Assembly (NCBI GenBank): GCA_020850535.1
Contig: JADZEM010000063.1
Span: 1 to 64,000 of the forward strand
Direction: 5' to 3'
Source: Chloroflexota bacterium
GTDB lineage: Bacteria > Chloroflexota > UBA6077 > JACCZL01
Length of the DNA: 64,000 bases
The first letter of the stretch is position 1. The number at the start of each line of letters is the position of its first letter. Under the pieces are notes generated by a model that saw only the letters and a program-made list of their open reading frames with translations, did no database searches and was not told the origin of the DNA. Position numbers and translations under genes: made by a program. This document shows, one piece after another, positions 24,298-35,500 of the stretch.

Positions 24298-25127
24298 TGG
24301 GCCTCCAGCCACATCGCGATGCGCTCCAGCGTGGGCCGTGGCACCAGCCCCTTATCGATGTCCTCGCCCCAGATCGTGAACGTGGGCAGCACGGCATACT
24401 CAACAGCGTGGCCATCGTCGCCACGTTGCCGCTGCCAGGCGTCCAGGCGAGACTCAGGCAGATTGTCGACGATCAGCAGCGGACTGGCCCAGGCTGGCGC
24501 CAAACTGAGCCGGAACGACTGAAGATCCTGCAACAGTTCGGAAGACACCGGAAATCCCAACAACTCGTGAACGGCGTCCCCGGTCGCGGCGTCTGGCACG
24601 GATGGGAAATGCTGCCAGAGCATGGCGCGATGATGCTCTCGCAGCTCGGCGAGATACTCGGCGCCGTCAAGCACCGGTTGCCAGAGCACCAGGCCGCTGA
24701 CATCATCATGTTCGGTGCTGGCTCGCATGGCCAGGGAGGCGCCGAGCCGCAGCCCGATCAGGCAGATCTGCTCAGGCATGGCTCGTTCGCGAAGCTCATC
24801 CAGCGCCGTGGCGATATCGTCGATCCAGGTTGACAGGCCGTCGCTCGCGCCGTCCCCCGCCGAGTCACCAGTGCCACGGTAGTCGAACCTCAGCACGGGG
24901 TACCCGAGTCCCGACAGCAGCTCAGCAAGCTGCCGAAAGGCTCGGTGCGACGGCAGATACTCCTTACCCCACGGATAGCAGAGCAACACGGCGGAATCTC
25001 GAGTTCGGTCCGAGCGCGGCGGATGATAGCTGCCGAAAAGCTCCTGGCCCGGCGCACCGAAGAAGAAGTACTCGGTATCGCCCGGATGCGATGTCGAGCC
25101 GATGCGTGTCAGATCGAGATCAGTCAT
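24288..25127 (-). CDS. Alpha/beta hydrolase-fold protein, exosortase-A-associated hydrolase 2-like (no nucleophile Ser)
   Basis: Alpha/beta-hydrolase fold protein of 279 aa. It has the fold signature RFDYRGTGDS, but the nucleophile elbow reads GLRLGAS, with Arg where GxSxG requires Ser. The same substitution is, to my recollection, usual in the hydrolase-2 family found next to hydrolase 1 in exosortase loci, so it may be a partner or scaffold rather than an enzyme. It lies 71 bp after the NRPS gene and overlaps the hydrolase-1 gene, forming one transcription unit. Confidence 0.78.
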   Translation of the reverse strand: MTDLDLTRIGSTSHPGDTEYFFFGAPGQELFGSYHPPRSDRTRDSAVLLCYPWGKEYLPSHRAFRQLAELLSGLGYPVLRFDYRGTGDSAGDGASDGLSTWIDDIATALDELRERAMPEQICLIGLRLGASLAMRASTEHDDVSGLVLWQPVLDGAEYLAELREHHRAMLWQHFPSVPDAATGDAVHELLGFPVSSELLQDLQSFRLSLAPAWASPLLIVDNLPESRLDAWQRQRGDDGHAVEYAVLPTFTIWGEDIDKGLVPRPTLERIAMWLEAQCP

Positions 25128-25198
25128 TGGCTGTGGCGCTCCTCTGGCAGTTCTTCATCTGGCTGCGGCTTCGACATCCCTGCATGAATGCGGAGGGC

Positions 25199-28100
25199 TT
25201 AGCCAGATCCGCCGGGAAGAAGCCGTCGTGCCGCGCCGAACAGACGTGAACGCAGCGCGGCCCGAGGCGCCATCACCTCCGTGGTCCCCGCCGACTCCTC
25301 GTCACGAGTTGATGTCCGCGCAGGCAGCGGCGTGGACTCGCCCTCATGGTCCGGCAGCAGGCCGCCACACGAGTCGGCGAGTTGTGCCAGCGATTGCATG
25401 AGTACGAGCGTCGGGTTCAGCTCGACACCGAGCTGTTGCTTGATGGCGGCTGCCACCTGTGCCGCCAGCAGCGAGTGTCCGCCCAGATCGACGAACGAAT
25501 CGTCGGGATCAACACGGGGGACACCGAGCGCCCGCTCCAGGATCGGCGCAAGGCGCTCCTCAAGCGGCGTCCGTAGGCGAACCACCGGCCGATCCACGCC
25601 CAGGCTGCCGAGATTGGGGACGGGCAGACTCCGGGTGTCGAGCTTTCCATTCGGCGTGAGCGGGAGGGCATCCAGCCTGACGAAAACGCTGGGCGTCATA
25701 TACTCGGGCAGCTGCCCTTTGAGGAACCGGCGCAACGCCGGCGGCGACGGGTCAGGCGCGCCAGACGCGACGACATACGCGACCAGCCGGGCGTCACCGG
25801 GGGTGTCCTCACGAACGATGACCGCCGCCTGCTTCAGCCCATCGTGGCGCAACAGCGCCGCCTCGATCTCAGGCAGCTCAATGCGGTACCCACGGAGCTT
25901 CACCTGACGGTCAAGGCGCCCCAAAAGCTCGACGGTTCCATCGGCACGATATCGCGCCAGGTCTCCCGTCCGATAGAGGGACGCACCCTCACGGCCGCTG
26001 AGGCGGTCGGGAACAAAGCGCTCAGCCGTCAGGTTCGGGCGATCGAGGTAGCCGCGTGCGAGGCCATCGCCTCCGACCAGGAGCTCGCCGGCCACGCCCA
26101 CGGGGACCGGCTGCCCGGCAGGATCGACGATGTACAACTGCTCGTTCGCAAGCGGCGCCCCGATCAAGCTGGCGGTCGCCGCGTCCTCAACCTCACGAAC
26201 CGCGGACCAGACGGTCGTCTCTGTCGGTCCGTACATGTTGAAGATGCGCGCAGACGTGAACGTCGTGACGTCGCGAACGAGCAGCTCGGTGACCGGCTCA
26301 CCCCCCAGCAAGAGCAACTGGAGGCGCTGCAGGCTCTGCGCACGCTCTTCGTCCTCCAAGATGAAGCGGAGCAGGGACGGCGTACACTGAAGAATGTTGG
26401 CGCCGTCGCGGAGGGCCCGGGTCAACGAACGGTCCTGACGTCGGCTGTCGCCGGCGTTCTGTCGCCCGGCTCGGCGCACCATCGGATCTGACACCACGAC
26501 GGTGCGGGCGCCACGGATGAGTGGCCAGAAGAGTTCGAGCAGAGCGATATCGAACGAGACGCTGGTCACCGCGCAGACCACATCCGTGGTAGCGTGAGGC
26601 AGTGCCGAGTCGAGCGACGTCAGGAAGTTGACAGCCGCTCGGTGCGGGATCATCACACCCTTCGGCCGCCCGGTCGAGCCGGACGTGTAGATCACATAGG
26701 CAAGGTCATCGGCACCGGGGTCCGTCGAACGCGCTCCGTCGGGCCGGCCCGACTCCGTCGATTCCTCGGCCTCCCCATCGCCAGGCCCGTGGAGCAGCAG
26801 CGTCCGGTCCGATGAGACTGGCAGGCTGGGGGCGGTCTCAGCATCGGTCACGATGACGGCGACGCCAGCATCTTCAAGCATCAGCCCAAGGCGCTCGGCC
26901 GGATACGCCGGATCGAGCGGGAGGTATGCGCCGCCGGCCTTCAAGATGCCCAGGAGTCCGACCACCAGCGCTTCCGTGCGCTGCACGCTCAGGCCGACCA
27001 GGACGCTTGGACCAACGCCGCGCCGCCTGAGCGCCCGAGCAAGTACCTCGGCCCGAGCTTGTAGCTCCCGATACGTGAGCTGGATGTCACCGCAGAGCAC
27101 CGCGACCGCGTCCGGTGTGCGCCGCACCTGCGCGTCGACCAGTCCGTGGATGGTCTGATCCTTCGGGTACGGGGCGTCGGTGGCGTTCCAGGTGCGGAGG
27201 ATCTTCTGTTGCTCCGAGTCCGTGAGCAGCGGCAATGCCGCGACCGGACACTCCAGGTCCAGAACGATGCCCTGAAGCAGCACCTGGTAGTGTGCCAGCA
27301 TCTGGACGGCCGTCTCACGGTCGAACAGGTCCGTCGCGTACCGGAGCGCACAGACAAACGTCTCACCGACATCGATGACATCCAGCGCGAGGTCGAGCAG
27401 GCCCTCGTCCTGCGGCACAGGAAACGGCGTCAGGCGGAAGCCGTTCGCTGGCAGATCCTGGGCCGACGCAGATGCGCCTGTCGAGTTCCGCGCGGACACC
27501 CGGCTGAGCGAGAGCATGTTGAACATCACGTCGGCGATGAGCGAGCGACGCGCATCCCGTGGTGGATTCAGCCGCTCGACGAGGAGCGGGAACGGAAAGT
27601 CCTGATGCTCGAGCGCCCCGAGGACGGTGTCATGCGTATCCTGAAGCAACTGACGAAACGATTGATCGCCTGAACAAGGCGTTCTGAGCACACTCGGACT
27701 CACGAAGTAGCCGACGGTGCGCTCAAACTCCGAACGGCCACGGCCAGCCATCGGCGCAAGCACCAGCAGATCAGTCTGACCACTGTAGCGGTAGAGCAAT
27801 GCGTGGAACGCGGCAAGCATCAGCGAATAGACCGTGACGTGCGCGCCTCGGGCCACCTCTCGCAGCCGCCCGGTCACGGCCCCGTCGAGTGAGAGAAACT
27901 CGGTTGCTCCAACGGACTTGCGCACGGCCGGCCGCGCATGGTCAAGCGGCAGGTCCAGGCGTGGAAGATCTCCCGCCAGCCGCGCAAGCCAGTACGCCGA
28001 CAGCTCGGCGCCGCGCGGCCCGCTCAACGTTGTGGCCTGCCAATGCACAAAGTCCGCGTACTTGCGAGGCACAGGCAGGGACGCCTGGTCGCCGTCCAGA

Positions 28101-28648
28101 GCACACCGGTACAGGCTGCTGAACTCGTCCATAAGGATGCCGAGCGACCAGGCGTCGATCGCAATGTGATGCGCGACGAACAGGAGCACCGCGTCGCTCG
28201 CAGCACGGCGCAGCAGATAGACGCGCAGCAGCGGGCCTTCCGCCAGACCGAACGGCACAGCGTGCAGCTCGCGTATGCGTGCGAGCAGCTCCTCATCACT
28301 CCAGGCGCCATCCTCCACACAGAGCGGGATAGACATCTCAGTGTGGACCTGCTGGAGCGGCTGACCATCGCGAATCTGGACGGTGGATCGGAGCACGGCG
28401 TGCCGGTCAACAAGCTGCCGAACGGCTTGCTCCAGCGCCGGCCCCGCGACGGTGCCTTCAATCCGTACCGCGTAGGCCACGTTGTACGCGGCGCTCATCG
28501 GATCGGACTGGTGGATGAACCAGAGCGCCCGCTGGCCGTAGGACAGCGGGTAGGCTGGCGTGTCTACCCGCTCCCGCAGCAGCTTCGCGAGCAGAGCTCG
28601 GCGCTCAATCATGGTGAGATCGCTGGCGGAGTCCTGCTGAGGGCTCAT
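25199..28648 (-). CDS. Nonribosomal peptide synthetase module C-A-PCP (predicted glycine)
   Basis: Single-module NRPS of 1149 aa. The condensation domain (about 30-460) has the active motif HHIAIDAWS (residues 160-168). The adenylation domain (about 485-990) has YTSGSTGRPKG (~656) and later YRTGDLARY. The carrier domain has DLGGHSLL (phosphopantetheine Ser ~1059). Reading the A-domain pocket by alignment to GrsA gives D-I-L-Q-L-G-M-V-W-K, close to the known glycine code DILQLGLIWK. A ~50-residue tail follows with no thioesterase or reductase domain. The ATG overlaps the stop of the upstream PKS as ATGA, so the C domain should accept that module's polyketide chain and make an N-acyl-glycine thioester. 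Release must come from a separate protein. Confidence 0.9.
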   Translation of the reverse strand: MSPQQDSASDLTMIERRALLAKLLRERVDTPAYPLSYGQRALWFIHQSDPMSAAYNVAYAVRIEGTVAGPALEQAVRQLVDRHAVLRSTVQIRDGQPLQQVHTEMSIPLCVEDGAWSDEELLARIRELHAVPFGLAEGPLLRVYLLRRAASDAVLLFVAHHIAIDAWSLGILMDEFSSLYRCALDGDQASLPVPRKYADFVHWQATTLSGPRGAELSAYWLARLAGDLPRLDLPLDHARPAVRKSVGATEFLSLDGAVTGRLREVARGAHVTVYSLMLAAFHALLYRYSGQTDLLVLAPMAGRGRSEFERTVGYFVSPSVLRTPCSGDQSFRQLLQDTHDTVLGALEHQDFPFPLLVERLNPPRDARRSLIADVMFNMLSLSRVSARNSTGASASAQDLPANGFRLTPFPVPQDEGLLDLALDVIDVGETFVCALRYATDLFDRETAVQMLAHYQVLLQGIVLDLECPVAALPLLTDSEQQKILRTWNATDAPYPKDQTIHGLVDAQVRRTPDAVAVLCGDIQLTYRELQARAEVLARALRRRGVGPSVLVGLSVQRTEALVVGLLGILKAGGAYLPLDPAYPAERLGLMLEDAGVAVIVTDAETAPSLPVSSDRTLLLHGPGDGEAEESTESGRPDGARSTDPGADDLAYVIYTSGSTGRPKGVMIPHRAAVNFLTSLDSALPHATTDVVCAVTSVSFDIALLELFWPLIRGARTVVVSDPMVRRAGRQNAGDSRRQDRSLTRALRDGANILQCTPSLLRFILEDEERAQSLQRLQLLLLGGEPVTELLVRDVTTFTSARIFNMYGPTETTVWSAVREVEDAATASLIGAPLANEQLYIVDPAGQPVPVGVAGELLVGGDGLARGYLDRPNLTAERFVPDRLSGREGASLYRTGDLARYRADGTVELLGRLDRQVKLRGYRIELPEIEAALLRHDGLKQAAVIVREDTPGDARLVAYVVASGAPDPSPPALRRFLKGQLPEYMTPSVFVRLDALPLTPNGKLDTRSLPVPNLGSLGVDRPVVRLRTPLEERLAPILERALGVPRVDPDDSFVDLGGHSLLAAQVAAAIKQQLGVELNPTLVLMQSLAQLADSCGGLLPDHEGESTPLPARTSTRDEESAGTTEVMAPRAALRSRLFGAARRLLPGGSG

Positions 28649-31600
28649 GGCGTCATCTTCGCTTCCGTCAGCATGGTGTTGAGGAGCGAATTGACCTCAT
28701 CGTCGGACAAACGATCGATCTCGGCCAGAAGGCGGAGCGCCTCCGCGTCGGCGTCAATCGGTTGGTCAACCTCCCCGCCGTCGCCGCGCTCCTCCAGTTG
28801 TTCACGCAAGACGACCACGAGGTCACGTGACGTCGGACCGGCAAGGAAGTCGCTGAGAGGCGGCGCACTGCCAAACTCTGCCTCGAGGCGGTTCCGCAGC
28901 TCGACCGCCATCAGCGAGTCGAGGCCGTAGTCGCTGAGCGAGCGGCCTGGATCGATGGCTGACGTGTCGCTCAGCCCGAGCACCGCGCACAGATGCCGCG
29001 AGACGGTTTCGGTGAGGAGGGCAGTCCGCTGCTCGTCGGATGCCTCCCTGAACGCACGAAGACGCTCGGCGGGATCGACAGCCCGACTGTCGCCGCTGCC
29101 TGCGCCGGTCGCCGTGCGAGCCACGTCGGCGAACAGCGGTGGCGCGCTCCCGGGCGGATACTGCTTCAGGAACCGAGGCCAGTCCACCGGAATGACGACG
29201 ACCTGCGCCGGCGCGCCCCGCAACATCTCACCGAGCGCCGAGAGACCTTGCTCTGGCTCGATCAGGGAGATGCCCCGACCCGTCAGACGCGTCTGCTGCC
29301 GCGTGTCCATGCGGGCCGCCATACCAGACTGCCCCCACGCGCCCCAGTTGATGCTGAGCGCAGGAAGCCCGGCGGCGCGTCGGGCATGCGCCAGCGCATC
29401 GAGGTACGCATTGCCGGCCGCGTAGGCGCCCTGGCCAGGAGATCCGAAGACCGCCGACGCTGACGAGAACAGGACGAAGTAGTCAAGGGAAGCGTCGGCG
29501 CTCAGCGCATGAAGCGCCTGGCTTCCCGCCACCTTGGGCCGCAGTACTGCCGCGAAGCGCTCAGCGTCTTGCTGCAACAGCAGGCCATCGTCGATCAGCC
29601 CCGCGGCATGGAAGATCCCGCGAAGTGGGGGATGGGAATACCGCAGCTCTGCAAAGAGGCGGTCCATCTCCTCGGGGACGGCCACGTCAACCTGACGCGT
29701 CAACACGGAAGCGCCGGCAGTGGTGAGCCGACCGATCGTCTGCTGCGCGTCCTCAGCGGGCGCCCGCCGGCCGGTCAGCACAAGGTGTCGTGCGCCCTGC
29801 TCCACGACCCAGGTCGCAAGCTGCAAGCCCAGGGCGCCGAGCCCGCCGGTGATCAGATACGTCCCGTCCTCGCGGAAGCGCGGCGTCGCTGGTATCTCGG
29901 CGTCAGCAGGTGCGAATGCGTGGATCAGAACCACCTTGCCGATGTGCCTGGCCTGCGCCATGAATCGGAAACCCGCCTCCATGTCGTCCATCGAGAAGGT
30001 GTCATACGGCAACGGCGCCAGCGTGCCGTCCGCGAGGTCGGCGACCAGGCTGGTCAGCATCTCGCCAATCAGACCGGGCTGATATACCAGCGCATCGCCG
30101 AGGTCGTACAGGTAGTACGCGACATCCGGCCGCTCATCCGCCATCCGCTCAGCGGTCCAGACGTCACGCTTTCCGATCTCCAGGAAGCGGCCACCGGGCG
30201 CCAGCGTTGAGAGGCTCTTCGGAATGAACTCCCCAGAAAGAGCGTTCAGGACGATGTTGACACCCTGCCCGCCGGTCGCCGCGCGTATCTCGTCGGCAAA
30301 GTTAAGCGACCGCGAGTCGTAGACATGCGTAACGCCCATCGCGCGCAGGAACTCGCGCTTAGCCGGGCTGCCGGCCGTCGCATGCACTTCGGCGCCCAGC
30401 TTCTGGGCGAGCCGCACCGCCGCCTGACCGACGCCACCGGCCGCGGAATGGATCAGCACGCGCTCGCCAGCCTTGAGGCCGGCAAGCTCCTGCAGCCCGT
30501 ACATCGCCGTCAAGTATGCAATTGGGATCGTCGCCGCGTCCTCAGGCGAGAGGTTTGCTGGCCGACGCGTCACCAGCTCCGCAGGCGTCACCACGAAGGA
30601 GCTGAACGCTTCGGGCGCAATCCCGAGCACGGCATCGCCAGGAACGAGCGTGGTGACGTCCTTGCCAACAGCCACCACCCGGCCCGTGCATTCCAGGCCC
30701 GGCGGCCCTGGATCGCCTGGGTACATACCGAGGACATTGAGCACGTCGCGAAAGTTGAGGCCGGTGACTTCGACTTCGATCTCGACCTCGTGCGGCTCCA
30801 GCGCACGGTGTGTCAGCGGCGCCAGCTGCATGCCGTCCAACGTGCCGCGCGCCAGGATCTCCAGACGGTACGGCTCGCCGGGCGTGCGTGACGCCGCGGC
30901 AGGCCGATCAGCGCCGACCACTGCGCGGGCCAGCCGCGCCGCGTATCGCTTCCCGCCACGCCAGGCAACCTGGGTTTCGCGATCGACAGCGTCCAGCTCC
31001 AGAATCAGAGCGGCCCAGTCGGCCGCCGCGTCCGGATCGAGATCGACAAGATGTGGATGCAGCGAGGGATGCTCGGCAGCAACGACGCGTGTCATCCCCC
31101 AGAGCGCTGCCTGCGATGCACACGCGGGTGCACTGTCCTCGACGACGGCCTGGGCGCCACGAGTGACAACCCACAACGGCGCCTGAATGTTCTCGCTGGC
31201 GGCCGCCTGCACCAGTTCAAGGAGCCACGAGAGTGCAACGGAGGGATCCCGCTCCGCCCGCTGGAGGCCATCCTGAGCGCCGGCGCCCGGCACGTAGATG
31301 AGCCCACGGATCGCCGTCGGGCCCGCCTTGAGCCGCTCGACGATGCCGGCGCGCAGGCTGCCGAACTCGCTCGTTGCCCGTGGCTGCGCCGTGCCGTCGG
31401 TATTCTCAGTCGCGAGATCACCAGCGAACGCATCCACCAGGATGCAGGCGTCTCCCCGCGCCATCAACTGCGACACCAGGTCGGCGCCGGGGCCACCGCG
31501 GCCGGATACGATGAGCCAGGCGCCATCAACAGACCCAGCACCCTCAACGGACGCGATGCCCGCCGCCTTTTCCAGCAGCGGGGCCGACCGCCATGCAACC

Positions 31601-34600
31601 TCATAGGTGTGGTCAGTCAGCCGCGTATTGTCGGTGAGTCGGAGCGCCGCGCGGCTCGCTCGGCCGAGCTGAAGCCCGCGCACCTCCGCGACACACCCTC
31701 CCTGCGAGTTGTACAGGCACAGCTCGCCCCGCAGGATCGGCGCATCGGCTGACGGGTCGGCGTCCACGGTCGCGTGGCACCAGACATCCGCGACGCCGGG
31801 CTGGTGTACCTGGAGCGCATCCAGGCCAATCGGCACATAGATTGGCGCCTCAGCATCGTTCTCGCCGGGCAGCGCCGCGCCGAGCACCTGGAAGCATGCG
31901 TCGAGCAGCGACGGATGGAGCCGATACGCCGCGAGGTCTGCCTGGAAGCCCGCTGGCAGCGCAACTCGCCCCAGAGACTCGCGTGTCCCTCGGCGGAGCG
32001 CGGTGATTCCGCGAAAGCTCTCTCCGTACTCAAGACCAAGCTCCGCAAGCTGCTGATAGTAGTCCGCGACGGACAGCTCCTCCGTCAGGCGGTCGAGCAA
32101 GCGTGCGAGCGTGTCGTCCTCCGCGGCTGGTGCGCCTTGCCGGCTCATCCTGCGGGCGGTTCCGCTCGCGTGCAGTGTCCACGCCGAAGGTTCGTTCGCC
32201 GGATCGTCGTCCTGGTGAGACAAGCTGATGATCTTGAAGGAAGCGACATCGGCCGCCTCTGGCGTGAGAACGACCTGCAGTCTCCGTTCCTCGTCGTCTG
32301 GGAGCATAAGGGGCTGCTGAATGCTGAGCCCCTCGACGCAGCCATCCGTCAGACTGAGTGTCGCCGCCGCTTGCAGCGCCATCTCCATGTACCCAGAGCC
32401 TGGGAACACCGCGACGCCGAACAGCCGATGATCGTTCAGGAACGCCGGCGACGAGGTGCTGACAGTCGTCTCGAAGAAACGCTCGCGAACGAGCGGCGAT
32501 GCACGCCGTGCGCCCAACAGCCGTGGCTGCCCGTCTGCCACCTGAAATGACACCTGCGAGCGCCGGCGCGCGGTGTCCGTGGGCAGCCAGTAGCGCTGTC
32601 GCTCAAACGGGGAGGTCGGCAGAGCGCACCGCATCCGCGTGTGGTCGCGATCAAACCCAACCCAATCGACGTCGGCGCCATGGACGTACAGCGCGCCGAG
32701 ACTGTCGAGCAGCGTCTGCCAATCGCTGGCCCCGCGTCGGAGTGACGGCAGCCAGAGCAGATCGTCCGCAGGGAGGATCTGCCGCCCGAAGCCCGTGAGC
32801 GTCGGGTGCGGTCCGATCTCTACGAACGCCGTGGCATGGAGATCGCCCAACGAGTGAAGCCCCGCGGCGAACTCGACGGTCTGGCGAACGTGCCGCACCC
32901 AGTATGACGGCTCCAGAAGCTCTCCTCGCCCCACCTGACGGCCGGTCATATCTGACACAAAGGCGATGCGCGGCTCGGCGAACCGCACGCCTGCCAGCTC
33001 CGATTCGAACGCGGACAGCATCGGCTCCATCAGCGGCGAGTGGAAGGCGTGCGACACTGTCAGTGGGCGAGCCTCGATCCCGCGCGCCGCCAACCGAGCC
33101 AGCACGGACTCGACCGCTGCGGCCGGGCCGGAGATCACGGTGCTGCGCGGCGCATTTGCCGCCGCGATCTCGACGTTCGGCTCGCCACTCACCAGCGAGC
33201 CCACGGTCTCACGATCCGCCAGGACGGCCGCCATCGCGCCACCCGCTGGGAGCGCCTGCATGAGCCGCCCTCTGGCAGCCACAACGCGGCACCCATCCTC
33301 CAATGAGAGGGAGCCGGCCACATGGGCCGCCGCGAACGCGCCGATGCTGTGCCCGAGCACGGCAGACGGCTCAATGCCCCACGAGCGCCAGAGCGCCGCG
33401 AGCGCCACTTGCACCGCGAAAAGGGCGGGCTGCGCCCAGCCCGTCTGGTCGATCCGTCGATCTGTCGGGTCGGTGGGAAAGAGCACGTCGAAGAGCGGCG
33501 CCGGCAAGTGCAGATCGAGAAGCTCCGCGCAACGGTCCAGGGTACGGCGGAACGTCGGCTGCGTCTCGTACAGCTCACGCCCCATGTTGACTGACTGGGC
33601 GCCCTGACCCGTGAACAGAAAGGCGAGCTTTGGCGGCGCTGTCACCGCCGGCTGGCTCGGCGCCGCGGCCCCGGCGCCACGCACTGACGCCGACTCAAGG
33701 GCGAGCCGCAGTTCGTCGGATGAGCTGCCGGTCACGGACAACCGATGCTTCAGATGCGCGCGCCCGGTATTCGCCGAGTAGCAGGCATCTCCCAGTCCGA
33801 TCGACGGGTTCGCTGCCAGGTGCGCGGCAAAGCGCTTCGCCAGCTCGTTCAGGGCGGTAGACGTCCGCGCCGAAAGTGTCAGCACGTGGCGCGGCCGCTC
33901 AGGCAGAGCGGCATTCAGGGCGGACGGAGTACTGGCCGGAGCCTCTCCAAGAATGACGTGGGCATTCGTTCCACTGAAGCCAAAGCCACTGACGCCAGCC
34001 AGGCGTGGCCGGTCCGTGCGCGGCCACGCCACCGGGTCGCTCGTCACGGCGAGCGGCAGCGTGTCCCAGGCGATGCGCGGATTCGGCTCGCTGAAGTGCA
34101 GTTGACGAGGGATCTCGCCGTGCTGAAGTGCCAGCACCACCTTCATGATGCCGGCAACGCCCGAGGCCGATTCGAGGTGACCGAGGTTCGTCTTGACCGA
34201 TCCGATGAGCAGCGGCCGGTCTGCCGGCCGCCCCTCCCCATACACGATACCCAGCGCCTCAGCTTCAATCGGGTCACCGAGCATGGTGCCGGTGCCGTGC
34301 GCTTCGACGTAGCCGACGGCGGACGGGGCCACCCGGGCGCTGGCGAGCGCCTGCCGAACGAGCGCCTGCTGTGCGAGCCCATTCGGCACCGTCAGGCCGC
34401 CGCTGCGGCCATCTTGATTCACGGCGGACCCATGGATGACGGCGAGGATCTGGTCGTTCCGCGCGACGGCATCCGAGAGCCGGCGCAGAAGCAAAGCTCC
34501 ACAGCCCTCACCGCGCACGAATCCGTCGGCGCTGGCATCGAAGGTCTTGCAGCGCCCGGTCGGCGACAGCGCCCCCCACCCTTTCATGATCGCAAACGCG

Positions 34601-35316
34601 TTCGGAAGCAGCATGGCGTTGACGCCAGCGGCCAACGCCGCGTCGCTCTCCCGCGTCCGCAAGCTCTGACACGCCAGGTGGACGGCGACGAGCGACGACG
34701 AACAGGCGGTATCGACCGCGAAGCACGGTCCCTGAAGCCCCAGCGTGTACGCGATGCGGCCTGCCGCCGCGTTCAAGGCGGTGCCCGTGGCAACATAGAT
34801 GTTGTCTTGCGGACCGCGTTCGTGGGACATCAGCCCGTACTCCTGGGCCGTGATGCCGACGAACACACCGGTCTTGCTTCCGACAAGCTCTCGCGGATCC
34901 TGGCCCGCTCGCTCCAGCGTCTCCCAGGCGACCTCAAGGAGAAGACGCTGCTGCGGGTCCATCGTCGAGGCTTCACGCGGAGAGATGCCAAAGAACTGCG
35001 GATCGAACGTGTCGACTCGATCCAGGAAGCCGCCGACAATCGGCGTGTCGGTTCCGAATCGATCCGCGTCGTCCCAGCGGTCACCGGGATCTTCGCGGAC
35101 CGCGTCGATCCCGCGATGCATCAGGTCCCAGTACGCTTCCGGATTGTCGGCGCCGCCAGGAAAACGGCAGCCCATGCCGACGATAGCAATCGGCTCATGG
35201 TGAGCGTGCTCCGAGGCGTCGATGCGCGCTTGCAGCTCGTCGATGGCGCGGAGGGCATCCTGCAAGAGACTACGACGATCCGCGGGAGCAGTCATGCTCG
35301 GCTGTACTGTACTCAT
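28645..35316 (-). CDS. Type I PKS module KS-AT-DH-ER-KR-ACP
   Basis: Fully reducing module of 2223 aa (called M5 here). A short N-terminal coiled coil (about 15-38) may dock to the previous module. KS has DTACSSS (Cys205), HGTGT and KTNLGH. AT has GHSIG (~657) and HAFH (~760), typical of malonyl-CoA. DH has [10 protein letters not shown] (~963) and DACFQ (~1141). ER has [11 protein letters not shown] (~1625). KR has GGLGALG (~1823), Tyr ~1963 in [10 protein letters not shown], and a B-type IDD motif. ACP has [10 protein letters not shown] (Ser ~2132). All catalytic residues checked are present, so it should add a saturated two-carbon unit. It opens the second minus-strand transcription unit, separated from the other PKS genes by the exporter and thioesterase genes, and hands its chain to the NRPS. 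Confidence 0.95.
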   Translation of the reverse strand: MSTVQPSMTAPADRRSLLQDALRAIDELQARIDASEHAHHEPIAIVGMGCRFPGGADNPEAYWDLMHRGIDAVREDPGDRWDDADRFGTDTPIVGGFLDRVDTFDPQFFGISPREASTMDPQQRLLLEVAWETLERAGQDPRELVGSKTGVFVGITAQEYGLMSHERGPQDNIYVATGTALNAAAGRIAYTLGLQGPCFAVDTACSSSLVAVHLACQSLRTRESDAALAAGVNAMLLPNAFAIMKGWGALSPTGRCKTFDASADGFVRGEGCGALLLRRLSDAVARNDQILAVIHGSAVNQDGRSGGLTVPNGLAQQALVRQALASARVAPSAVGYVEAHGTGTMLGDPIEAEALGIVYGEGRPADRPLLIGSVKTNLGHLESASGVAGIMKVVLALQHGEIPRQLHFSEPNPRIAWDTLPLAVTSDPVAWPRTDRPRLAGVSGFGFSGTNAHVILGEAPASTPSALNAALPERPRHVLTLSARTSTALNELAKRFAAHLAANPSIGLGDACYSANTGRAHLKHRLSVTGSSSDELRLALESASVRGAGAAAPSQPAVTAPPKLAFLFTGQGAQSVNMGRELYETQPTFRRTLDRCAELLDLHLPAPLFDVLFPTDPTDRRIDQTGWAQPALFAVQVALAALWRSWGIEPSAVLGHSIGAFAAAHVAGSLSLEDGCRVVAARGRLMQALPAGGAMAAVLADRETVGSLVSGEPNVEIAAANAPRSTVISGPAAAVESVLARLAARGIEARPLTVSHAFHSPLMEPMLSAFESELAGVRFAEPRIAFVSDMTGRQVGRGELLEPSYWVRHVRQTVEFAAGLHSLGDLHATAFVEIGPHPTLTGFGRQILPADDLLWLPSLRRGASDWQTLLDSLGALYVHGADVDWVGFDRDHTRMRCALPTSPFERQRYWLPTDTARRRSQVSFQVADGQPRLLGARRASPLVRERFFETTVSTSSPAFLNDHRLFGVAVFPGSGYMEMALQAAATLSLTDGCVEGLSIQQPLMLPDDEERRLQVVLTPEAADVASFKIISLSHQDDDPANEPSAWTLHASGTARRMSRQGAPAAEDDTLARLLDRLTEELSVADYYQQLAELGLEYGESFRGITALRRGTRESLGRVALPAGFQADLAAYRLHPSLLDACFQVLGAALPGENDAEAPIYVPIGLDALQVHQPGVADVWCHATVDADPSADAPILRGELCLYNSQGGCVAEVRGLQLGRASRAALRLTDNTRLTDHTYEVAWRSAPLLEKAAGIASVEGAGSVDGAWLIVSGRGGPGADLVSQLMARGDACILVDAFAGDLATENTDGTAQPRATSEFGSLRAGIVERLKAGPTAIRGLIYVPGAGAQDGLQRAERDPSVALSWLLELVQAAASENIQAPLWVVTRGAQAVVEDSAPACASQAALWGMTRVVAAEHPSLHPHLVDLDPDAAADWAALILELDAVDRETQVAWRGGKRYAARLARAVVGADRPAAASRTPGEPYRLEILARGTLDGMQLAPLTHRALEPHEVEIEVEVTGLNFRDVLNVLGMYPGDPGPPGLECTGRVVAVGKDVTTLVPGDAVLGIAPEAFSSFVVTPAELVTRRPANLSPEDAATIPIAYLTAMYGLQELAGLKAGERVLIHSAAGGVGQAAVRLAQKLGAEVHATAGSPAKREFLRAMGVTHVYDSRSLNFADEIRAATGGQGVNIVLNALSGEFIPKSLSTLAPGGRFLEIGKRDVWTAERMADERPDVAYYLYDLGDALVYQPGLIGEMLTSLVADLADGTLAPLPYDTFSMDDMEAGFRFMAQARHIGKVVLIHAFAPADAEIPATPRFREDGTYLITGGLGALGLQLATWVVEQGARHLVLTGRRAPAEDAQQTIGRLTTAGASVLTRQVDVAVPEEMDRLFAELRYSHPPLRGIFHAAGLIDDGLLLQQDAERFAAVLRPKVAGSQALHALSADASLDYFVLFSSASAVFGSPGQGAYAAGNAYLDALAHARRAAGLPALSINWGAWGQSGMAARMDTRQQTRLTGRGISLIEPEQGLSALGEMLRGAPAQVVVIPVDWPRFLKQYPPGSAPPLFADVARTATGAGSGDSRAVDPAERLRAFREASDEQRTALLTETVSRHLCAVLGLSDTSAIDPGRSLSDYGLDSLMAVELRNRLEAEFGSAPPLSDFLAGPTSRDLVVVLREQLEERGDGGEVDQPIDADAEALRLLAEIDRLSDDEVNSLLNTMLTEAKMTP

Positions 35317-35500
35317 CGGTGAGATCTTTCACGCCCTTCAAAACAGAACCGAGGTCGTCGCGAGGTACGGTGAGATGACAGGGCAGTCGCTGACGAACAC
35401 CCTGGGGCCGTCACGAGCCCGGCATTCGCCTGACCCTGGGGACCGCCTGCAAGCGAAGCCCTTGGCTGAGCCAGGCTCGCTGTGCAACACTCCGCTTCCA
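35317..35500. other. Divergent intergenic region between PKS M5 and type II thioesterase
   Basis: 184 bp separate the two divergent starts, so promoters for both directions should lie here. I found no convincing -35/-10 pair or palindrome. The thioesterase lacks a clear ribosome-binding site. Confidence 0.4.

Noticed and set aside
25199-25380. Integrated thioesterase at the C-terminus of the NRPS
   Set aside because: Only about 50-60 residues follow the carrier domain and none resemble GxSxG.
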